From assembly GCF_015711015.1 (NCBI RefSeq), contig NZ_CP064653.1, positions 620,001 through 684,000 on the forward strand: DNA of 64,000 bases, written 5' to 3'. The DNA is from Methylomonas sp. LL1. Lineage in GTDB: Bacteria; Pseudomonadota; Gammaproteobacteria; Methylococcales; Methylomonadaceae. Numbering within the stretch: the stretch's first letter is position 1; every line of letters begins with the position of its first letter. Below are positions 1 to 8,679 of this stretch, piece by piece. A model generated the notes under the pieces. It worked only from the letters and a program-made list of their open reading frames with translations, did no database searches and was not told where the DNA came from. A program made the position numbers and the translations under genes.

Positions 1-15
1 ACGTCAATCAATGAA

Positions 16-44
16 CATCCCGTAACCACCAGGGTTACAGGATG
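16..44 (-). terminator. Hairpin downstream of the exonuclease gene
   Basis: Arms 16-27 and 33-44 pair over 12 bp around a 5-nt loop. The one non-Watson-Crick position is C/A on the plus strand but G-U in a minus-strand transcript, so the structure is complete only in RNA read from the exonuclease side. It lies 22 bp beyond that gene's stop. No clear U-tract follows, so it may be a 3'-end stabiliser or a weak terminator rather than a canonical rho-independent site. Confidence 0.4.
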
Positions 45-66
45 TCGTTAAACGAACCATCAAGAC

Positions 67-1068
67 TCAAAACCAAAAGTCCACGCCAACCAAGTCTTTC
101 AAGGCTTGAGCATCAAACGGAACTTCGGCATGTTTACCGTCATCGTCCCGACAGGTCACGCGGACGCGACTGGCAGACGGTTTGCGGTAGGCTTCGAGGT
201 CTGAGGCTTGGATATCCGGCTGCAAAACCTGCAGTGCCGCCTTGTAATCGATGGCACCCTGGCTTTGAAACCGGCTGATCCGCAACCCGGAATGCTCCGC
301 GGCCACGTAATCGCCCATCAACGCCACTAAAGTGTCTTCAATGCGCGACTGCTCATCCTCCAACTGGTTGAGTTGGCTTTTGAGATCCAAGATAGTCAAC
401 GCCCGTTGCCGATACGTTGCCGCCAATTGTTGCCATTGCCGTTCTGCATGACCTTTGGGCAAGTACAAATCACGCTCGGGATCCTTGATCGGCTCCTTTT
501 TGTATTTGACCGATGCCCAGAAGTCCATCGCGGACTCGATCAGGGCGGTGAGAAAGTTCTCATCGCGCTGAATCTCGAATTCCACATCTTGGCCTTGATG
601 GTAGAAAAACAAAATGCCGCGTTGTGCTTCGGCGACCAAGAGTTGCTGTTGTACCTGGCACCAATACAACTGATAAGCAGCCGAAGCTTCCCGGTTCAAC
701 ACCACATCCAAGAACGTGGTCTCGTGCGGACATTTGATTTCCACGGGCTCATTCGCGTCGGACAAACCGTCGAACGAGGCTCGCATCAAGGGATACTGTT
801 CCGACTCGCCGCACAGCGGTAATAACATCAGCTCGTGTTTGTCCTCGAAGCATTGCAAAGCCTCGGGTTCTTGCTGGATGCCGGCGCGGATCAACGGGTT
901 GTTGTCCAGGCTGGCTTCCAGCACTAGGCCGATCTTTTCCGCCCAGAGGCGCCAAGGCGTTTTGTACGGCGAACGATTCATGACGATGACCGCTTCACTG
1001 GCACTGACGCCTTGTGAACGCCATTGCCGCCAGGCGTCGGACCGTTGCGAAACATCGATGACCTTCAT
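67..1068 (-). CDS. exo: YqaJ/lambda-exonuclease-family recombination exonuclease
   Basis: A 333-aa YqaJ-type viral recombinase nuclease, expected to resect one strand of double-stranded DNA so that the Bet annealase can load. Visible family signatures are SASEAVIVMNRSPYKTPW near residues 22-39, SFDG at 98-101 and VEIKCP at 109-114, giving the usual metal-binding D100, E110 and K112. The reading frame stays open upstream to 1308, but the start at 1068 is chosen because its ATG overlaps the TGA of the preceding small gene (ATGA), the usual sign of translational coupling, and because family members begin close to this residue. With bet and ssb it forms a Red-like module typical of SXT/R391 elements, where it promotes recombination between elements. 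Confidence 0.88.
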   Translation of the reverse strand: MKVIDVSQRSDAWRQWRSQGVSASEAVIVMNRSPYKTPWRLWAEKIGLVLEASLDNNPLIRAGIQQEPEALQCFEDKHELMLLPLCGESEQYPLMRASFDGLSDANEPVEIKCPHETTFLDVVLNREASAAYQLYWCQVQQQLLVAEAQRGILFFYHQGQDVEFEIQRDENFLTALIESAMDFWASVKYKKEPIKDPERDLYLPKGHAERQWQQLAATYRQRALTILDLKSQLNQLEDEQSRIEDTLVALMGDYVAAEHSGLRISRFQSQGAIDYKAALQVLQPDIQASDLEAYRKPSASRVRVTCRDDDGKHAEVPFDAQALKDLVGVDFWF

Positions 1069-1400
1069 CGTGAAAATCCGGTCAACTGCACCTGACAACC
1101 GAAGCGCACCGGCTCGATACCGAGCTTGCGTAACTGGATCTGGCACCGTCGAGCCCATTGACCATCGCCGAACAGCAACAGCAGTTCGTCTTGCGCCGGC
1201 AAACACACCCCGCCAAAACTCTCGGCCAGTGTCGTCAGTTCCGGTCGGCTCAAGCGCTGCGGATTCGGTTCGCTGGGCTGGGGTCGCCACAGGCGTTCCA
1301 GAAAACATCGGCCATGACGGCGTAACACCGTGGGTGAATCGTAACGTTGCCAGTCGGTATGACAGGGCACGCGGTTCAATGATTGATCGATAGCATTCAT
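1065..1400 (-). CDS. Small unknown protein coupled to exo
   Basis: A 111-aa ORF with a strong ribosome binding site (AAGGAGAG, 5-6 nt before the ATG at 1400). Its TGA overlaps the ATG of the exonuclease gene. I do not recognise a family. The protein is basic in its first half, with Trp/Arg-rich stretches, and has no signal peptide or membrane segment. The RBS and the coupling argue that it is a real gene of the recombination operon. It could be an accessory factor for the exonuclease or simply a translational lead-in. Confidence 0.6.
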   Translation of the reverse strand: MNAIDQSLNRVPCHTDWQRYDSPTVLRRHGRCFLERLWRPQPSEPNPQRLSRPELTTLAESFGGVCLPAQDELLLLFGDGQWARRCQIQLRKLGIEPVRFGCQVQLTGFSR

Positions 1401-1420
1401 GATCTCTCCTTATGAAGAAA

Positions 1421-1467
1421 TTCAGAGCATCATGAATCCCCCCACGGGCGAGTCATGACGCCCTGAA
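1421..1467 (-). promoter_or_regulatory. 15-bp hairpin in the leader of the exo operon
   Basis: Arms 1421-1435 and 1453-1467 pair along 15 bp with a 17-nt loop. Two positions are A/C mismatches on the plus strand but G-U pairs on the minus strand, so the hairpin forms fully only in the minus-strand transcript. It lies just upstream of the RBS of the 111-aa gene and is followed by TTTCTTC. It may be an attenuator or an RNA-processing site between bet and exo. The rest of the 1401-1576 gap shows nothing else. Confidence 0.45.
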
Positions 1468-1576
1468 TGGGTGGTAGTTGAATGTGACGGATGCTGAAAA
1501 CCAGCAGACGCCCGATTGAAAATGGCCTAGCCTGTAGCCTGATTAAGCAACGGAAAAGCCCTGTCCAGCGATATGA

Positions 1577-2632
1577 CTACCGGTTGGCACCCAAAGCCTG
1601 ACGCGCCTGCGTCATGGCCATCTCTTTGGGTGATAATGGCGGCATGGCGGTACTGTCGGCTTGGCCCAAGGCTTGTGTTGCCCTGGGATTAACCTCCGAT
1701 ACCTTATCCAACTCGGCCAAGGCAAAGGTCAGATCGATGCCTTTGAACTTCTGGTTGGCATAGTCATAGGCCGCTTTCCAGGCGCCGGCCGCCGCAGTGC
1801 GACGTACCAGTTCCGCGACCGCTTTTTGCACTTTGGGATGGATTTGCGAGAGATCGATGACACGGTTTGCATCAACGCCGGCATCGCCCGCCCAAACGCG
1901 ATCTTCATGGTCAGCTTCGGCTGCATTCACAACCGTGGCACTGCCATCGATCACTGTACCGTCGGCTATATCGTCGAGCGTTTTGCCGCCCATCTCCTCG
2001 GCCGCGTAACCGCATTCCTCGGGAAAAGCAGCCCTGAGCGACGCCGCTTTACCGCATTTGGCCAATTGCCCCTTGGGGCGTTTGATCCACATCGCGGTCG
2101 GTACCTGCGTGTGTTTACCGCCGGCGGTGCTATAAGCCTCCAGCCAGTAGACTTCCTCGGTAAAAGCGCAACGTTTGCCGCCGACGATCCGGTACACAGT
2201 AACCGCCACCCATTCGGGAAAGGTCACGGTGACACTGGATTCCTGCCATTGCTCGTTGTCATCCTTGTAGCGACCGGTAAAAGTCTTGGTAACATCCGGA
2301 CCCCAGACGGGTCTGTCCATGCCGGCCCAAACACCGGTTCTGGACGCGGTAGTCTGGATTTCCATGATGGACGGCCAGACGGTTTCGACATTGCGGCATA
2401 AGGCTGCACTCCACATCGGCACGATATGCACCGGCTTTTTGAAGATGTCGAGCTTGCGGGCCTTGCAATAATCCAGCGCCATCAGAATGGCTTCCGAGGT
2501 TTTCGCCGTGGGAAAGGTGACTTCGGTCAGCACTTTCCAGGACTGCTCCGACAGTCCATAGCTTTGTTGCGCGGCTACCGGCATCGGCAGGTCGCGGGTT
2601 TTGGGTAAGGTATTACGGTTGTTTGGGTTCAT
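1577..2632 (-). CDS. bet: Phage-type recombination protein Bet (RecT family annealase)
   Basis: A 351-aa single-strand annealing protein of the Bet/RecT family, which coats resected DNA and anneals homologous strands. The conserved core runs from about residue 25 (LSEQSWKVLTEVTFP) through MALDYCKARKLDIFKKPVHIVPM and IQTTASRTGVWAGMD to RPKGQLAKCGKAASLRAAFP near residue 200. That arrangement is typical of Bet. The protein is longer than lambda Bet (261 aa) because of a C-terminal extension of low conservation. The start at 2632 has GAAGGAGAG 6 nt upstream. It lies downstream of ssb and upstream of the exonuclease on the same strand, as in the ssb-bet-exo module of SXT-like elements. Confidence 0.93.
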   Translation of the reverse strand: MNPNNRNTLPKTRDLPMPVAAQQSYGLSEQSWKVLTEVTFPTAKTSEAILMALDYCKARKLDIFKKPVHIVPMWSAALCRNVETVWPSIMEIQTTASRTGVWAGMDRPVWGPDVTKTFTGRYKDDNEQWQESSVTVTFPEWVAVTVYRIVGGKRCAFTEEVYWLEAYSTAGGKHTQVPTAMWIKRPKGQLAKCGKAASLRAAFPEECGYAAEEMGGKTLDDIADGTVIDGSATVVNAAEADHEDRVWAGDAGVDANRVIDLSQIHPKVQKAVAELVRRTAAAGAWKAAYDYANQKFKGIDLTFALAELDKVSEVNPRATQALGQADSTAMPPLSPKEMAMTQARQALGANR

Positions 2633-2648
2633 GGTGGCTCTCCTTCAA

Positions 2649-2691
2649 TAAAAAAGGGAACGCCTTCGCCCGCTAGGGAATGGTGTTCCCC
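2649..2691 (-). terminator. Possible intrinsic terminator/attenuator between ssb and bet
   Basis: In the minus direction, the stem arms 2682-2690 and 2656-2664 pair with one mismatch and are followed by TTTTTTATT. This is the shape of a rho-independent terminator after ssb. Because it sits just before the bet RBS, partial read-through would set the ssb to bet ratio. The mismatch lowers confidence. Confidence 0.4.
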
Positions 2692-2774
2692 AGGGGGTTG
2701 AAATACCGAAACCTGAAACGGGTCGGCGGTGTAACGGTTAAACCAACGAACGCCAATGATCGGCGTGCTGGGGT

Positions 2775-3206
2775 TTAATGCATGGGCATATCGCTGTAGT
2801 CGTCATCCCAGTCGGCGTCCTCGGCGGCCGGGTTCGATGTTGATGAACCATTGGCAGAGGTTGACGGGGCAGGGCGGTCGAGCAGTTGTAACTCATGCAC
2901 AACCACTTCCGTGCGGTAGCGTTTTTCGCCGTTCTTATCCCATTGCTGGGTGCGAAGAGCGCCTTCCACGTAGATCTTGCTGCCTTTCTTCAACAGATCG
3001 CCGGCGGTATCGGCCAGTTTTTTAAAAAACACGACCCGATGCCATTCGGTACGTTCCTGTTTGGCGTTTTTTGTATCTTTCCAAACCTCACTGGTTGCCA
3101 AACGCACCGCCACGACTTTGCCGCCGTTATTCGGTAAATAGCGAATATCCGGATCGGCGCCGAGACGGCCTAGCAAGATGACTTTGTTCACGCCGCGATT
3201 GGCCAT
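2775..3206 (-). CDS. ssb: Single-stranded DNA-binding protein
   Basis: A 143-aa SSB. The OB-fold starts with [20 protein letters not shown] and contains the usual [17 protein letters not shown] and [15 protein letters not shown] segments within about residues 1-110. The tail is acidic ([13 protein letters not shown]) but lacks the canonical DDDIPF tip, so its contacts with host repair proteins may differ. The frame is open to 3377, but 3206 is the start: it matches the family N-terminus and has AGGAGG 8 nt upstream. It heads the ssb-bet-exo block and should protect single strands during conjugal entry and Red-type recombination. Confidence 0.93.
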   Translation of the reverse strand: MANRGVNKVILLGRLGADPDIRYLPNNGGKVVAVRLATSEVWKDTKNAKQERTEWHRVVFFKKLADTAGDLLKKGSKIYVEGALRTQQWDKNGEKRYRTEVVVHELQLLDRPAPSTSANGSSTSNPAAEDADWDDDYSDMPMH

Positions 3207-3578
3207 GATGACATTCCTCCTGTCGGCCGCGCCCGACTCAACGATAACAATACCCAGCGGCGCGGCGATGGGCATGCCAAAGGGCCGAATCCCTGCGGGA
3301 ATCGACACGCCCGGCAGGGTTAAACAATAAAAACTCACATCAGGCTTGACGCACCTGACACGCCGATGGACAAGCACCGTCGCCGCTTAAAAACGGAACG
3401 CCGACCAAAGTCGGATCATGACGTGATCAAACACCTCATGAGCTGTGATGTAATTGGAGCAGATTTTTTGGAAGAGTCGTTCGCGAAAGCTCGACAATTA
3501 TCGAGCTTTCGCGAACAGGCATTGGAAACAGACACCGTATGATTGGGCTATCGTTAATCTTCCCAAATAGGTGCTGAC
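3207..3578. other. Divergent intergenic region between ssb and the AcaB-like gene
   Basis: About 370 bp without a gene. It holds the promoters of two divergent genes, a small inverted repeat CCCTGC/GCAGGG near 3291-3320, and the large palindrome at 3479-3516 listed separately. Confidence 0.6.
3479..3516. promoter_or_regulatory. Perfect 16-bp inverted repeat, candidate master-regulator operator (site 1)
   Basis: The arm GTTCGCGAAAGCTCGA (3479-3494) is repeated exactly in inverse at 3501-3516, separated by CAATTA. The centre lies about 80 bp before the ATG of the AcaB-like gene. A closely related site with the same arm and spacer lengths lies upstream of traL (49067-49104, 30 of 38 positions identical). 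No T-tract follows, so an operator is more likely than a terminator. Confidence 0.65.
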
Positions 3579-4223
3579 ATGGCAGAAAGTCTGGTTCAAC
3601 CCAAAAGCAAACGACACACGATCAGTCGGCCGATATTTGAGCGTACGTTTAGCATCAACAGCGAACAAGCCATTCGGGTGATTCGTGATAGCTATCACCG
3701 ACTGATGGTGTCCTTGTATGCGATTGACGTGATCCTGCGCATCATCGGCAGAGAGGAAACGGTCGATGAAATCGAAAGCATTGTTAGCCAGATGATTGCC
3801 GAATGCGCGGAGCAACTGCAGCAGGAAAAGAGTCGGCTAGAAAAACTCAAAGCCAACAACGGCATCAGCGAAACGCCGACGTACACTCATCCCAGGGAAT
3901 TTGTGGCCAAAATTGCCTCGCCGCAGATTGCGCAATTCGTCGAGTTGATTCGTTTACTGGATCAATTGATGATCGTGATGGACACCTTGTGGCTGTGCCA
4001 GGTCATCTCCAACAAACATTGCATTGCCGCGCGCCTGGAGTGGCAGCAGCGATTGCAGCGACTAGCCAATAAAATAGTGACGATGGAGCGGCATGCGCAC
4101 CAGGCGGCGTATGAACAAGGGCATGGAGAGGAATTAAAAATTGCTAGATTGGAATCAGGCTTGAATGTGGAGCCGGAATCCAAGTTGGATACCGATTTGC
4201 CGAAGGAGGAACGTCACATTTGA
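3579..4223 (+). CDS. AcaB/DUF1845-like regulator of an integrating conjugative element
   Basis: A 214-aa soluble protein. The helical central part (LMVSLYAIDVILRIIGREETVDEIESIVSQMI, with further leucine-rich helices to about residue 180) resembles the DUF1845 family, which includes AcaB, a transcriptional activator of transfer genes in IncC plasmids. I recognise this from general sequence character, not from a decisive motif. It is divergent from ssb, and its promoter region carries the palindrome that also precedes traL, which fits a regulator acting with or under the transfer activator. Other DUF1845-type ICE proteins of unknown role are possible. Confidence 0.5.
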   Translation: MAESLVQPKSKRHTISRPIFERTFSINSEQAIRVIRDSYHRLMVSLYAIDVILRIIGREETVDEIESIVSQMIAECAEQLQQEKSRLEKLKANNGISETPTYTHPREFVAKIASPQIAQFVELIRLLDQLMIVMDTLWLCQVISNKHCIAARLEWQQRLQRLANKIVTMERHAHQAAYEQGHGEELKIARLESGLNVEPESKLDTDLPKEERHI

Positions 4224-4292
4224 CTCAAGCACTTGGTGAAAAATAGACAGTTCGTCACCGAGTCGATCCTGCGTAAACCGTTTAGCTTATGA

Positions 4293-4321
4293 TTGTCATG
4301 ACAACGTCTGGCAGCTATACT
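4293..4321 (+). promoter_or_regulatory. Sigma-70 promoter overlapped by a 12-bp palindrome
   Basis: TTGTCA (4293-4298) and TATACT (4316-4321) are separated by exactly 17 bp, each one base from consensus. The palindrome TTGTCATGACAA (4293-4304) covers the -35 box. It precedes a DUF1778 antitoxin gene, a ribbon-helix-helix family that commonly represses its own promoter, so this is the likely autoregulatory operator. Confidence 0.65.
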
Positions 4322-4347
4322 GCTCATCTATGCCTAAGGGAGGTATT

Positions 4348-4638
4348 ATGGCCACTCAATCGACACGCACCACCAAACTTGACCTGCGATTATCGCCCGA
4401 AGCAAAGCAAACCTTGAGCGCGGCGGCACAAGCAGCCCATTGCTCCGTCAGTCAGTTTGTATTGGCGAGTGCCTTATCACGCGCCGCCGAAACGCTTAGC
4501 GAGCGACAACGCTTTGAACTCAATGCCGAGCAATGGGAGCATTTCATGGCTGCACTCGATGCACCGCCGCAAGTTGTGCCCCAGATTCAGCGTTTGTTCC
4601 GCGAGCCGAGTCCCTTTGAGCTGCCGACGACCGAATGA
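4348..4638 (+). CDS. DUF1778 antitoxin (TacA-like)
   Basis: A 96-aa antitoxin. The N-terminal ribbon-helix-helix segment reads KLDLRLSPEAKQTLSAAAQA followed by SVSQFVLASALSRAAE, the usual DUF1778 DNA-binding part. The C-terminal half (RFELNAEQWEHFMAALDAPP through PSPFEL) is the toxin-neutralising tail. The ATG at 4330 is rejected in favour of 4348 because AAGGGAGG lies 5 nt before the latter. Its TGA overlaps the ATG of the GNAT toxin gene, giving a coupled type II toxin-antitoxin operon that probably stabilises the element. Confidence 0.88.
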   Translation: MATQSTRTTKLDLRLSPEAKQTLSAAAQAAHCSVSQFVLASALSRAAETLSERQRFELNAEQWEHFMAALDAPPQVVPQIQRLFREPSPFELPTTE

Positions 4639-5135
4639 CGGGGTTTCGTATTGAGAAGCTACGGCGCGATCATCCCGTTGATAGCTTTACCTGTGGGCGC
4701 GATGAACTTGATCGCTTTCTTATTCGCTATGCGCTAGGCAATCAGCAAGCCAACGCTTCGCAAACCTATATCGGTCTGCATGACCAGGAGGTCATCGGCT
4801 TCTACAGCCTGGTTGTGGGCGAAGTCGCCTTTGGCGATGCGCCGGAGCGCTTGACCAAAGGCTTAGCCCGTCACCCTGTTCCCGTCATGTTGTTAGCACG
4901 GTTGGCTGTAAGTACCCCATGGCAAGGCCGCAAGATTGGTTCCGGCCTATTAAAAGACGCCATGCTACGCACATTGCAGGCTGCCGACATTGGCGGAATT
5001 CGTGCTTTTGCTGTTCACGCCAAGGACGAGCCTGCTAAACAGTTCTACGAGCGGTTTGGTTTTATTCCCTCACCGACTGACCCCTTGCACCTTTACCGTC
5101 TCATCAAGGATTTACGCCGTTCTCTCGAAGCATAA
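4635..5135 (+). CDS. GNAT acetyltransferase toxin (TacT/AtaT-like)
   Basis: A 166-aa GNAT protein paired with the upstream antitoxin. It opens with the family hallmark FTCGRDELDRFL near residues 18-29. The acetyl-CoA loop is LAVSTPWQGRKIGSGLLKDA near residues 91-110, and the C-terminal YERFGFIPSP is the usual end of the fold. Toxins of this family acetylate the amino group of charged tRNAs and so block translation. Paired with a DUF1778 antitoxin, it should act as an addiction module. Confidence 0.88.
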   Translation: MTGFRIEKLRRDHPVDSFTCGRDELDRFLIRYALGNQQANASQTYIGLHDQEVIGFYSLVVGEVAFGDAPERLTKGLARHPVPVMLLARLAVSTPWQGRKIGSGLLKDAMLRTLQAADIGGIRAFAVHAKDEPAKQFYERFGFIPSPTDPLHLYRLIKDLRRSLEA

Positions 5136-5356
5136 CGTCGAAACTATGCGCATTAACCCCATCAAGTGGCGATGGCAAGATTTCCGCAAGGATTGAGTGA
5201 TTGGACGCGCTGACGACATTGCCCTGTTCCAGTTGCAATGCGAGGTTTTAACAACGCTTTCGGTTCCTGCATGGATCAGTGGCCGATGCTAGCAAAAGCT
5301 GCATTTAAGGGGCATTTACGCACGAGTTGAGCCTGATCCATCCGGTTCATCGTACC

Positions 5357-6574
5357 TCATTCACCGATCAATTTTTTGATGCTGTCTTTACTGATCGTTG
5401 ACAGCGTGAGCTTCTTGACTTCCTTGGCTTTCAAGTCCAAGGGCTGAGTTTTGCCGAGTTCCAGCAGTTTGGCGATGACCAACTTGTCGGATTTCAATAA
5501 AAAGTCCTTGAGTGTGATTTTTTTCACCCGTACGTTATCGACGCCACCTTTAGCCTTTTCGGTATGAACCAGTCCCATGACGATAAAATAGGAAAATGCC
5601 TTGTTCACGGTCGTTTTCGTGATGCTCGCATCAACCTTATGACATAGATCGAATAAGGCCGTTCTGAATTGCGCAGCATCGGGGCAGATGTCTTTCAAGG
5701 CCACGGCGTGTTTGTAAATTTTCTTCAGCGTATCGGCATTGTCTGGCAGCGCATTGTGTTTTTTCAGCAGAGCTTTGTAGGCTTCTGCGGTTGCAACGGC
5801 TTTGACTGTTTCGGTTGGTTGGGCAGGCTTCGCTAGACTGGCGAAATTGGTGGTGCCGTTTTTGCTGATTTGAATGGCGTCGTTAGCGGTTAGGAAGTTC
5901 GTGAACGTTTTAAAGCCGTAATGCTTTTCGTCGAAGTCGGCCGCAGTCTGCTTGAGAGAACCCTTGATTTGTCCGATATCGACCGGCGTAGGCGATGCCT
6001 TCAAGTGGGTAATGACCAACTCATTGGCCTGTGCCAGCGTAAGGGTTGGTTGGGAATTCGGTAATGGCTGCGGAGTTAGCGACTCCTGTGGCGAAGCCTC
6101 ATTGCCGATCAACGTGTTAATGACATCGTCCGTATAAATGAACCGAGTGCAAGACGTCTTGACGCATTCGCTCAAGGTAGAATGCTGGCCAACGCCGATC
6201 ACATCCTTGTCCATTTCCCGAAGTCGGCGAAAGACTGGCGTAAAGTCTGAGTCGCCGGTGACCAGCACAAAGCAGGTAATATTCGGTAATTGCCAGGCGC
6301 ATTCGATGATATCCAGCGTCATCTGAATGTCCGCCGTATTCTTGCCGGTCACGGGATGGTAGCAGTGGATGAGCTCAAACCCGGATCGATTGATAGCCGC
6401 TTGGTGCATGGCCAAATTCGGCTTGCTCCAAACCCCATAAGCGCGACGGATAATGATCTGGCCATACTGATTCAGTTCTTCCATCAGTAATCTAACGCCG
6501 TCGTGCTTGATCCAGTTTGTAACATTCTCAGCATCTACGAATACCGCAATGCGATTGGCTTTTTGCTGTGTCAT
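5357..6574 (-). CDS. NYN-domain protein with OST-HTH/LOTUS domain
   Basis: A 405-aa protein. The N-terminal PIN-like NYN domain (about residues 8-150) shows IAVFVDAENV, KNTADIQMTLDIIE and FVLVTGDSDFTPVFRRLREM, with the acidic residues expected for a metal-dependent RNase of the LabA/MARF1 type. After a proline-rich linker, an OST-HTH/LOTUS domain follows at about residues 180-250 (VITHLKASPTPVDIGQIKGS...), a putative RNA-binding module. The C-terminal 150 residues are Lys-rich and unassigned. It sits beside the TPR gene on the same strand. It probably cleaves or processes RNA; a role in defence is suggested only by location. Confidence 0.75.
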   Translation of the reverse strand: MTQQKANRIAVFVDAENVTNWIKHDGVRLLMEELNQYGQIIIRRAYGVWSKPNLAMHQAAINRSGFELIHCYHPVTGKNTADIQMTLDIIECAWQLPNITCFVLVTGDSDFTPVFRRLREMDKDVIGVGQHSTLSECVKTSCTRFIYTDDVINTLIGNEASPQESLTPQPLPNSQPTLTLAQANELVITHLKASPTPVDIGQIKGSLKQTAADFDEKHYGFKTFTNFLTANDAIQISKNGTTNFASLAKPAQPTETVKAVATAEAYKALLKKHNALPDNADTLKKIYKHAVALKDICPDAAQFRTALFDLCHKVDASITKTTVNKAFSYFIVMGLVHTEKAKGGVDNVRVKKITLKDFLLKSDKLVIAKLLELGKTQPLDLKAKEVKKLTLSTISKDSIKKLIGE

Positions 6575-6698
6575 GACGGATGCGGTGTATTCAAATCCGG
6601 TTTCACTTTATCTCCAGGCTACCTTGCTGCGTTAGGGAATGAAGCGACAAAATTATCCATCAACATGGAATGGCTTCATTTAAAATAGTCTATCGCCG

Positions 6699-7784
6699 TC
6701 AATGTTGGTTGGCATTATAAATCCGCAACGATTCTTCGTATTCTGCCTGGAGATCAAACCCAATATCCTGTCCAGGCGCGACTTGTTCCAATGCAACGTA
6801 CATGAAGCAAACCACCTGCAGGCCGGTGTAGTTGCCGGGGATAGATCGAAGCTGATAGGTTTTATTGGGATTATTCACATCCAAACCACTTTGTCCCAAA
6901 GCGGCGGTTTCCATGGCGACACCCGCCACTTCTTGATGCGACATGCCTTGAAGCGCCTTTAGCGCATGCAGGCAGTAGTCGATGGCTTGCGGATTGAGCG
7001 ATCCGGTTTGGCGAAATTTATCGTAAGCGATGCCACGCAAGATTTCTTCAGCACGCTCTGCCGCTTTCGAACCCGGCGCTACATCGATGACTTGCGTCAG
7101 TAAGGCTGACGCTCGCTTTTTGATGGCTTCGTCTTTATGCGTAGCCAGTAAGTTTTCTGCTAATGCCAATAACGCGATGGAATCCTTGGGGCCCGCTCTG
7201 ACCGCATTTTCCAGTAAGGCGGCCGCATCCGGTTCGTTGAACTTTGACGCAATATAACCGGCAGTGCGTAGAGCATATTGATCGTTTGGCGCTAACTGAA
7301 CCGCCTTTTGCGCGGCTTGATCGGCTTCGATGATTTGGTTGTTCCGCATGTAAGCCACAGCCAACGCCACCCAGCCATGGGCGTAATCCGGTTTGAGGCG
7401 AATCAACGTCGATAACAACTCAATGGCCTTGCCCAGATTGCCTTCGTCGCTGTAGACCATGCCCAAGTTGTACAGCACAATCGCGTTATTCGGATGCTCG
7501 GACAACAAGGCTTCGAAAATGGCTTTGCCTGTCGCATAAACGCCGCGCTGCAATGCATCCAGACCTTCGTCTGACTTGGCCTTTGCTTCCAAGTCTTCAG
7601 CGATGATCAAGGTATCCTGTTCGATGCTGACGTTGGCAAACATCCCGTCAGCGGCGTACTCTTCGGAAACATGTCGAATCAAGGTATCCGCGAAACCGGG
7701 TGCATTCGGGTCACGGCAGGTTTCCGGTAAGGCCGACAGATCGTAATCGGCGATTTTGATAAAAACGGTACTCGGTGTTTGCAT
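6699..7784 (-). CDS. Tetratricopeptide-repeat protein
   Basis: A 361-aa protein with at least four TPR units between about residues 75 and 230 (NAIVLYNLGMVYSDEGNLGKA, then AHGWVALAVAYMRNNQIIEA and QYALRTAGYIASKFNEPDAA). N- and C-terminal parts are unassigned; there is no signal peptide or membrane helix. TPRs mediate protein contacts, so it is likely a scaffold. Its ATG follows the TGA of the upstream 247-aa gene by one base, so the two are translationally coupled and probably work together. Confidence 0.7.
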   Translation of the reverse strand: MQTPSTVFIKIADYDLSALPETCRDPNAPGFADTLIRHVSEEYAADGMFANVSIEQDTLIIAEDLEAKAKSDEGLDALQRGVYATGKAIFEALLSEHPNNAIVLYNLGMVYSDEGNLGKAIELLSTLIRLKPDYAHGWVALAVAYMRNNQIIEADQAAQKAVQLAPNDQYALRTAGYIASKFNEPDAAALLENAVRAGPKDSIALLALAENLLATHKDEAIKKRASALLTQVIDVAPGSKAAERAEEILRGIAYDKFRQTGSLNPQAIDYCLHALKALQGMSHQEVAGVAMETAALGQSGLDVNNPNKTYQLRSIPGNYTGLQVVCFMYVALEQVAPGQDIGFDLQAEYEESLRIYNANQH

Positions 7785-7785
7785 A

Positions 7786-8529
7786 TCAGGGTGTCATCCA
7801 TTCAAAACGGTCATTCAAATCCAAGCGGTTCAACCACGCATTGACCAGTTCGGTATCCGATACATCGGCCTTACTGCCGGTGACATCACCCACCAATCCA
7901 GTGCAAATCGCTTCAAAACCAGCCTGCTTGAACGGCGCAAAAAAATCGGTTCGCTCAAATAAATAATCGGCAGCCAAAGCGTTTGCGCCGTTGATGGCTT
8001 GATGACTGCGTAATATCCATTCAGGAAACTTTGCTGCATCGATGCCTAATGATCGTTCGCCGTCTTCTTTTTCCAAAAGGAAATGTGTCAACTGACTGTC
8101 GCGTAGCTCCGGATAGTCTCTGAATATCTGCGCCGACAGTTTGATCAAAGGTGCTGCACTGCGAATCTGGCTGCCTAATTGCGCCAGTAAATTCTCCGCA
8201 AGAGACTTTGCCATCTCAGGTGCATAACCCAGTTCGCGAAATTCACTGACCGCTTTGTCGCGGCTGGTTTGCGAAGCGGTTAAATGCCGTTGTTCGCGTT
8301 GTGTGTAAAAACGAATCGCCAGCCCACATTGCACGCCAACCAGATAGGGAATGTCCGGTCTGTTGGGATTGACTGAAATCCGCAATTGTTTGGACCATTG
8401 CGCTTCGCTCAAATGCAGAACGGCGCCTACTTGGAGGGTATCGTCCCAAGTCACGCGAACCGGTAGGTTGCTGATTTTCTCGGCTTTTCGGATTAAGCCG
8501 GCTGCTTGCTTGTAGGTAGTGTCTGGCAT
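7786..8529 (-). CDS. Unknown protein coupled to the TPR gene
   Basis: A 247-aa protein that I do not recognise. It begins MPDTTYKQAAGLIRKAEKIS and contains HLSEAQWSKQLRISVNP and a possible zinc-less helical bundle (ELGYAPEMAKSLAENLLAQLGSQ). No catalytic motif stands out. One base separates its stop from the TPR start, implying a two-protein unit. The pair lies between the NYN-LOTUS gene and a WYL regulator on the same strand, so all four may belong to one functional module. Confidence 0.55.
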   Translation of the reverse strand: MPDTTYKQAAGLIRKAEKISNLPVRVTWDDTLQVGAVLHLSEAQWSKQLRISVNPNRPDIPYLVGVQCGLAIRFYTQREQRHLTASQTSRDKAVSEFRELGYAPEMAKSLAENLLAQLGSQIRSAAPLIKLSAQIFRDYPELRDSQLTHFLLEKEDGERSLGIDAAKFPEWILRSHQAINGANALAADYLFERTDFFAPFKQAGFEAICTGLVGDVTGSKADVSDTELVNAWLNRLDLNDRFEWMTP

Positions 8530-8679
8530 GCATCAAAAGATGAAATCGTATTAGCCGGACAGTTTAACTTTTTTGCAATTGGATAGCCCGGTTTTTAAGT
8601 CCTGAGCGCTGAACCAATGGCTTGAATTCGGAGATCAAATTGGTAAATCACTGTTTCAGTTATCCGTCTAATTGCAAGG

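Noticed and set aside
716-1393. 225-aa plus-strand ORF opposite exo
   Set aside because: It is a shadow of the exonuclease and its upstream coupled gene, which have conserved motifs and overlap signals on the minus strand.
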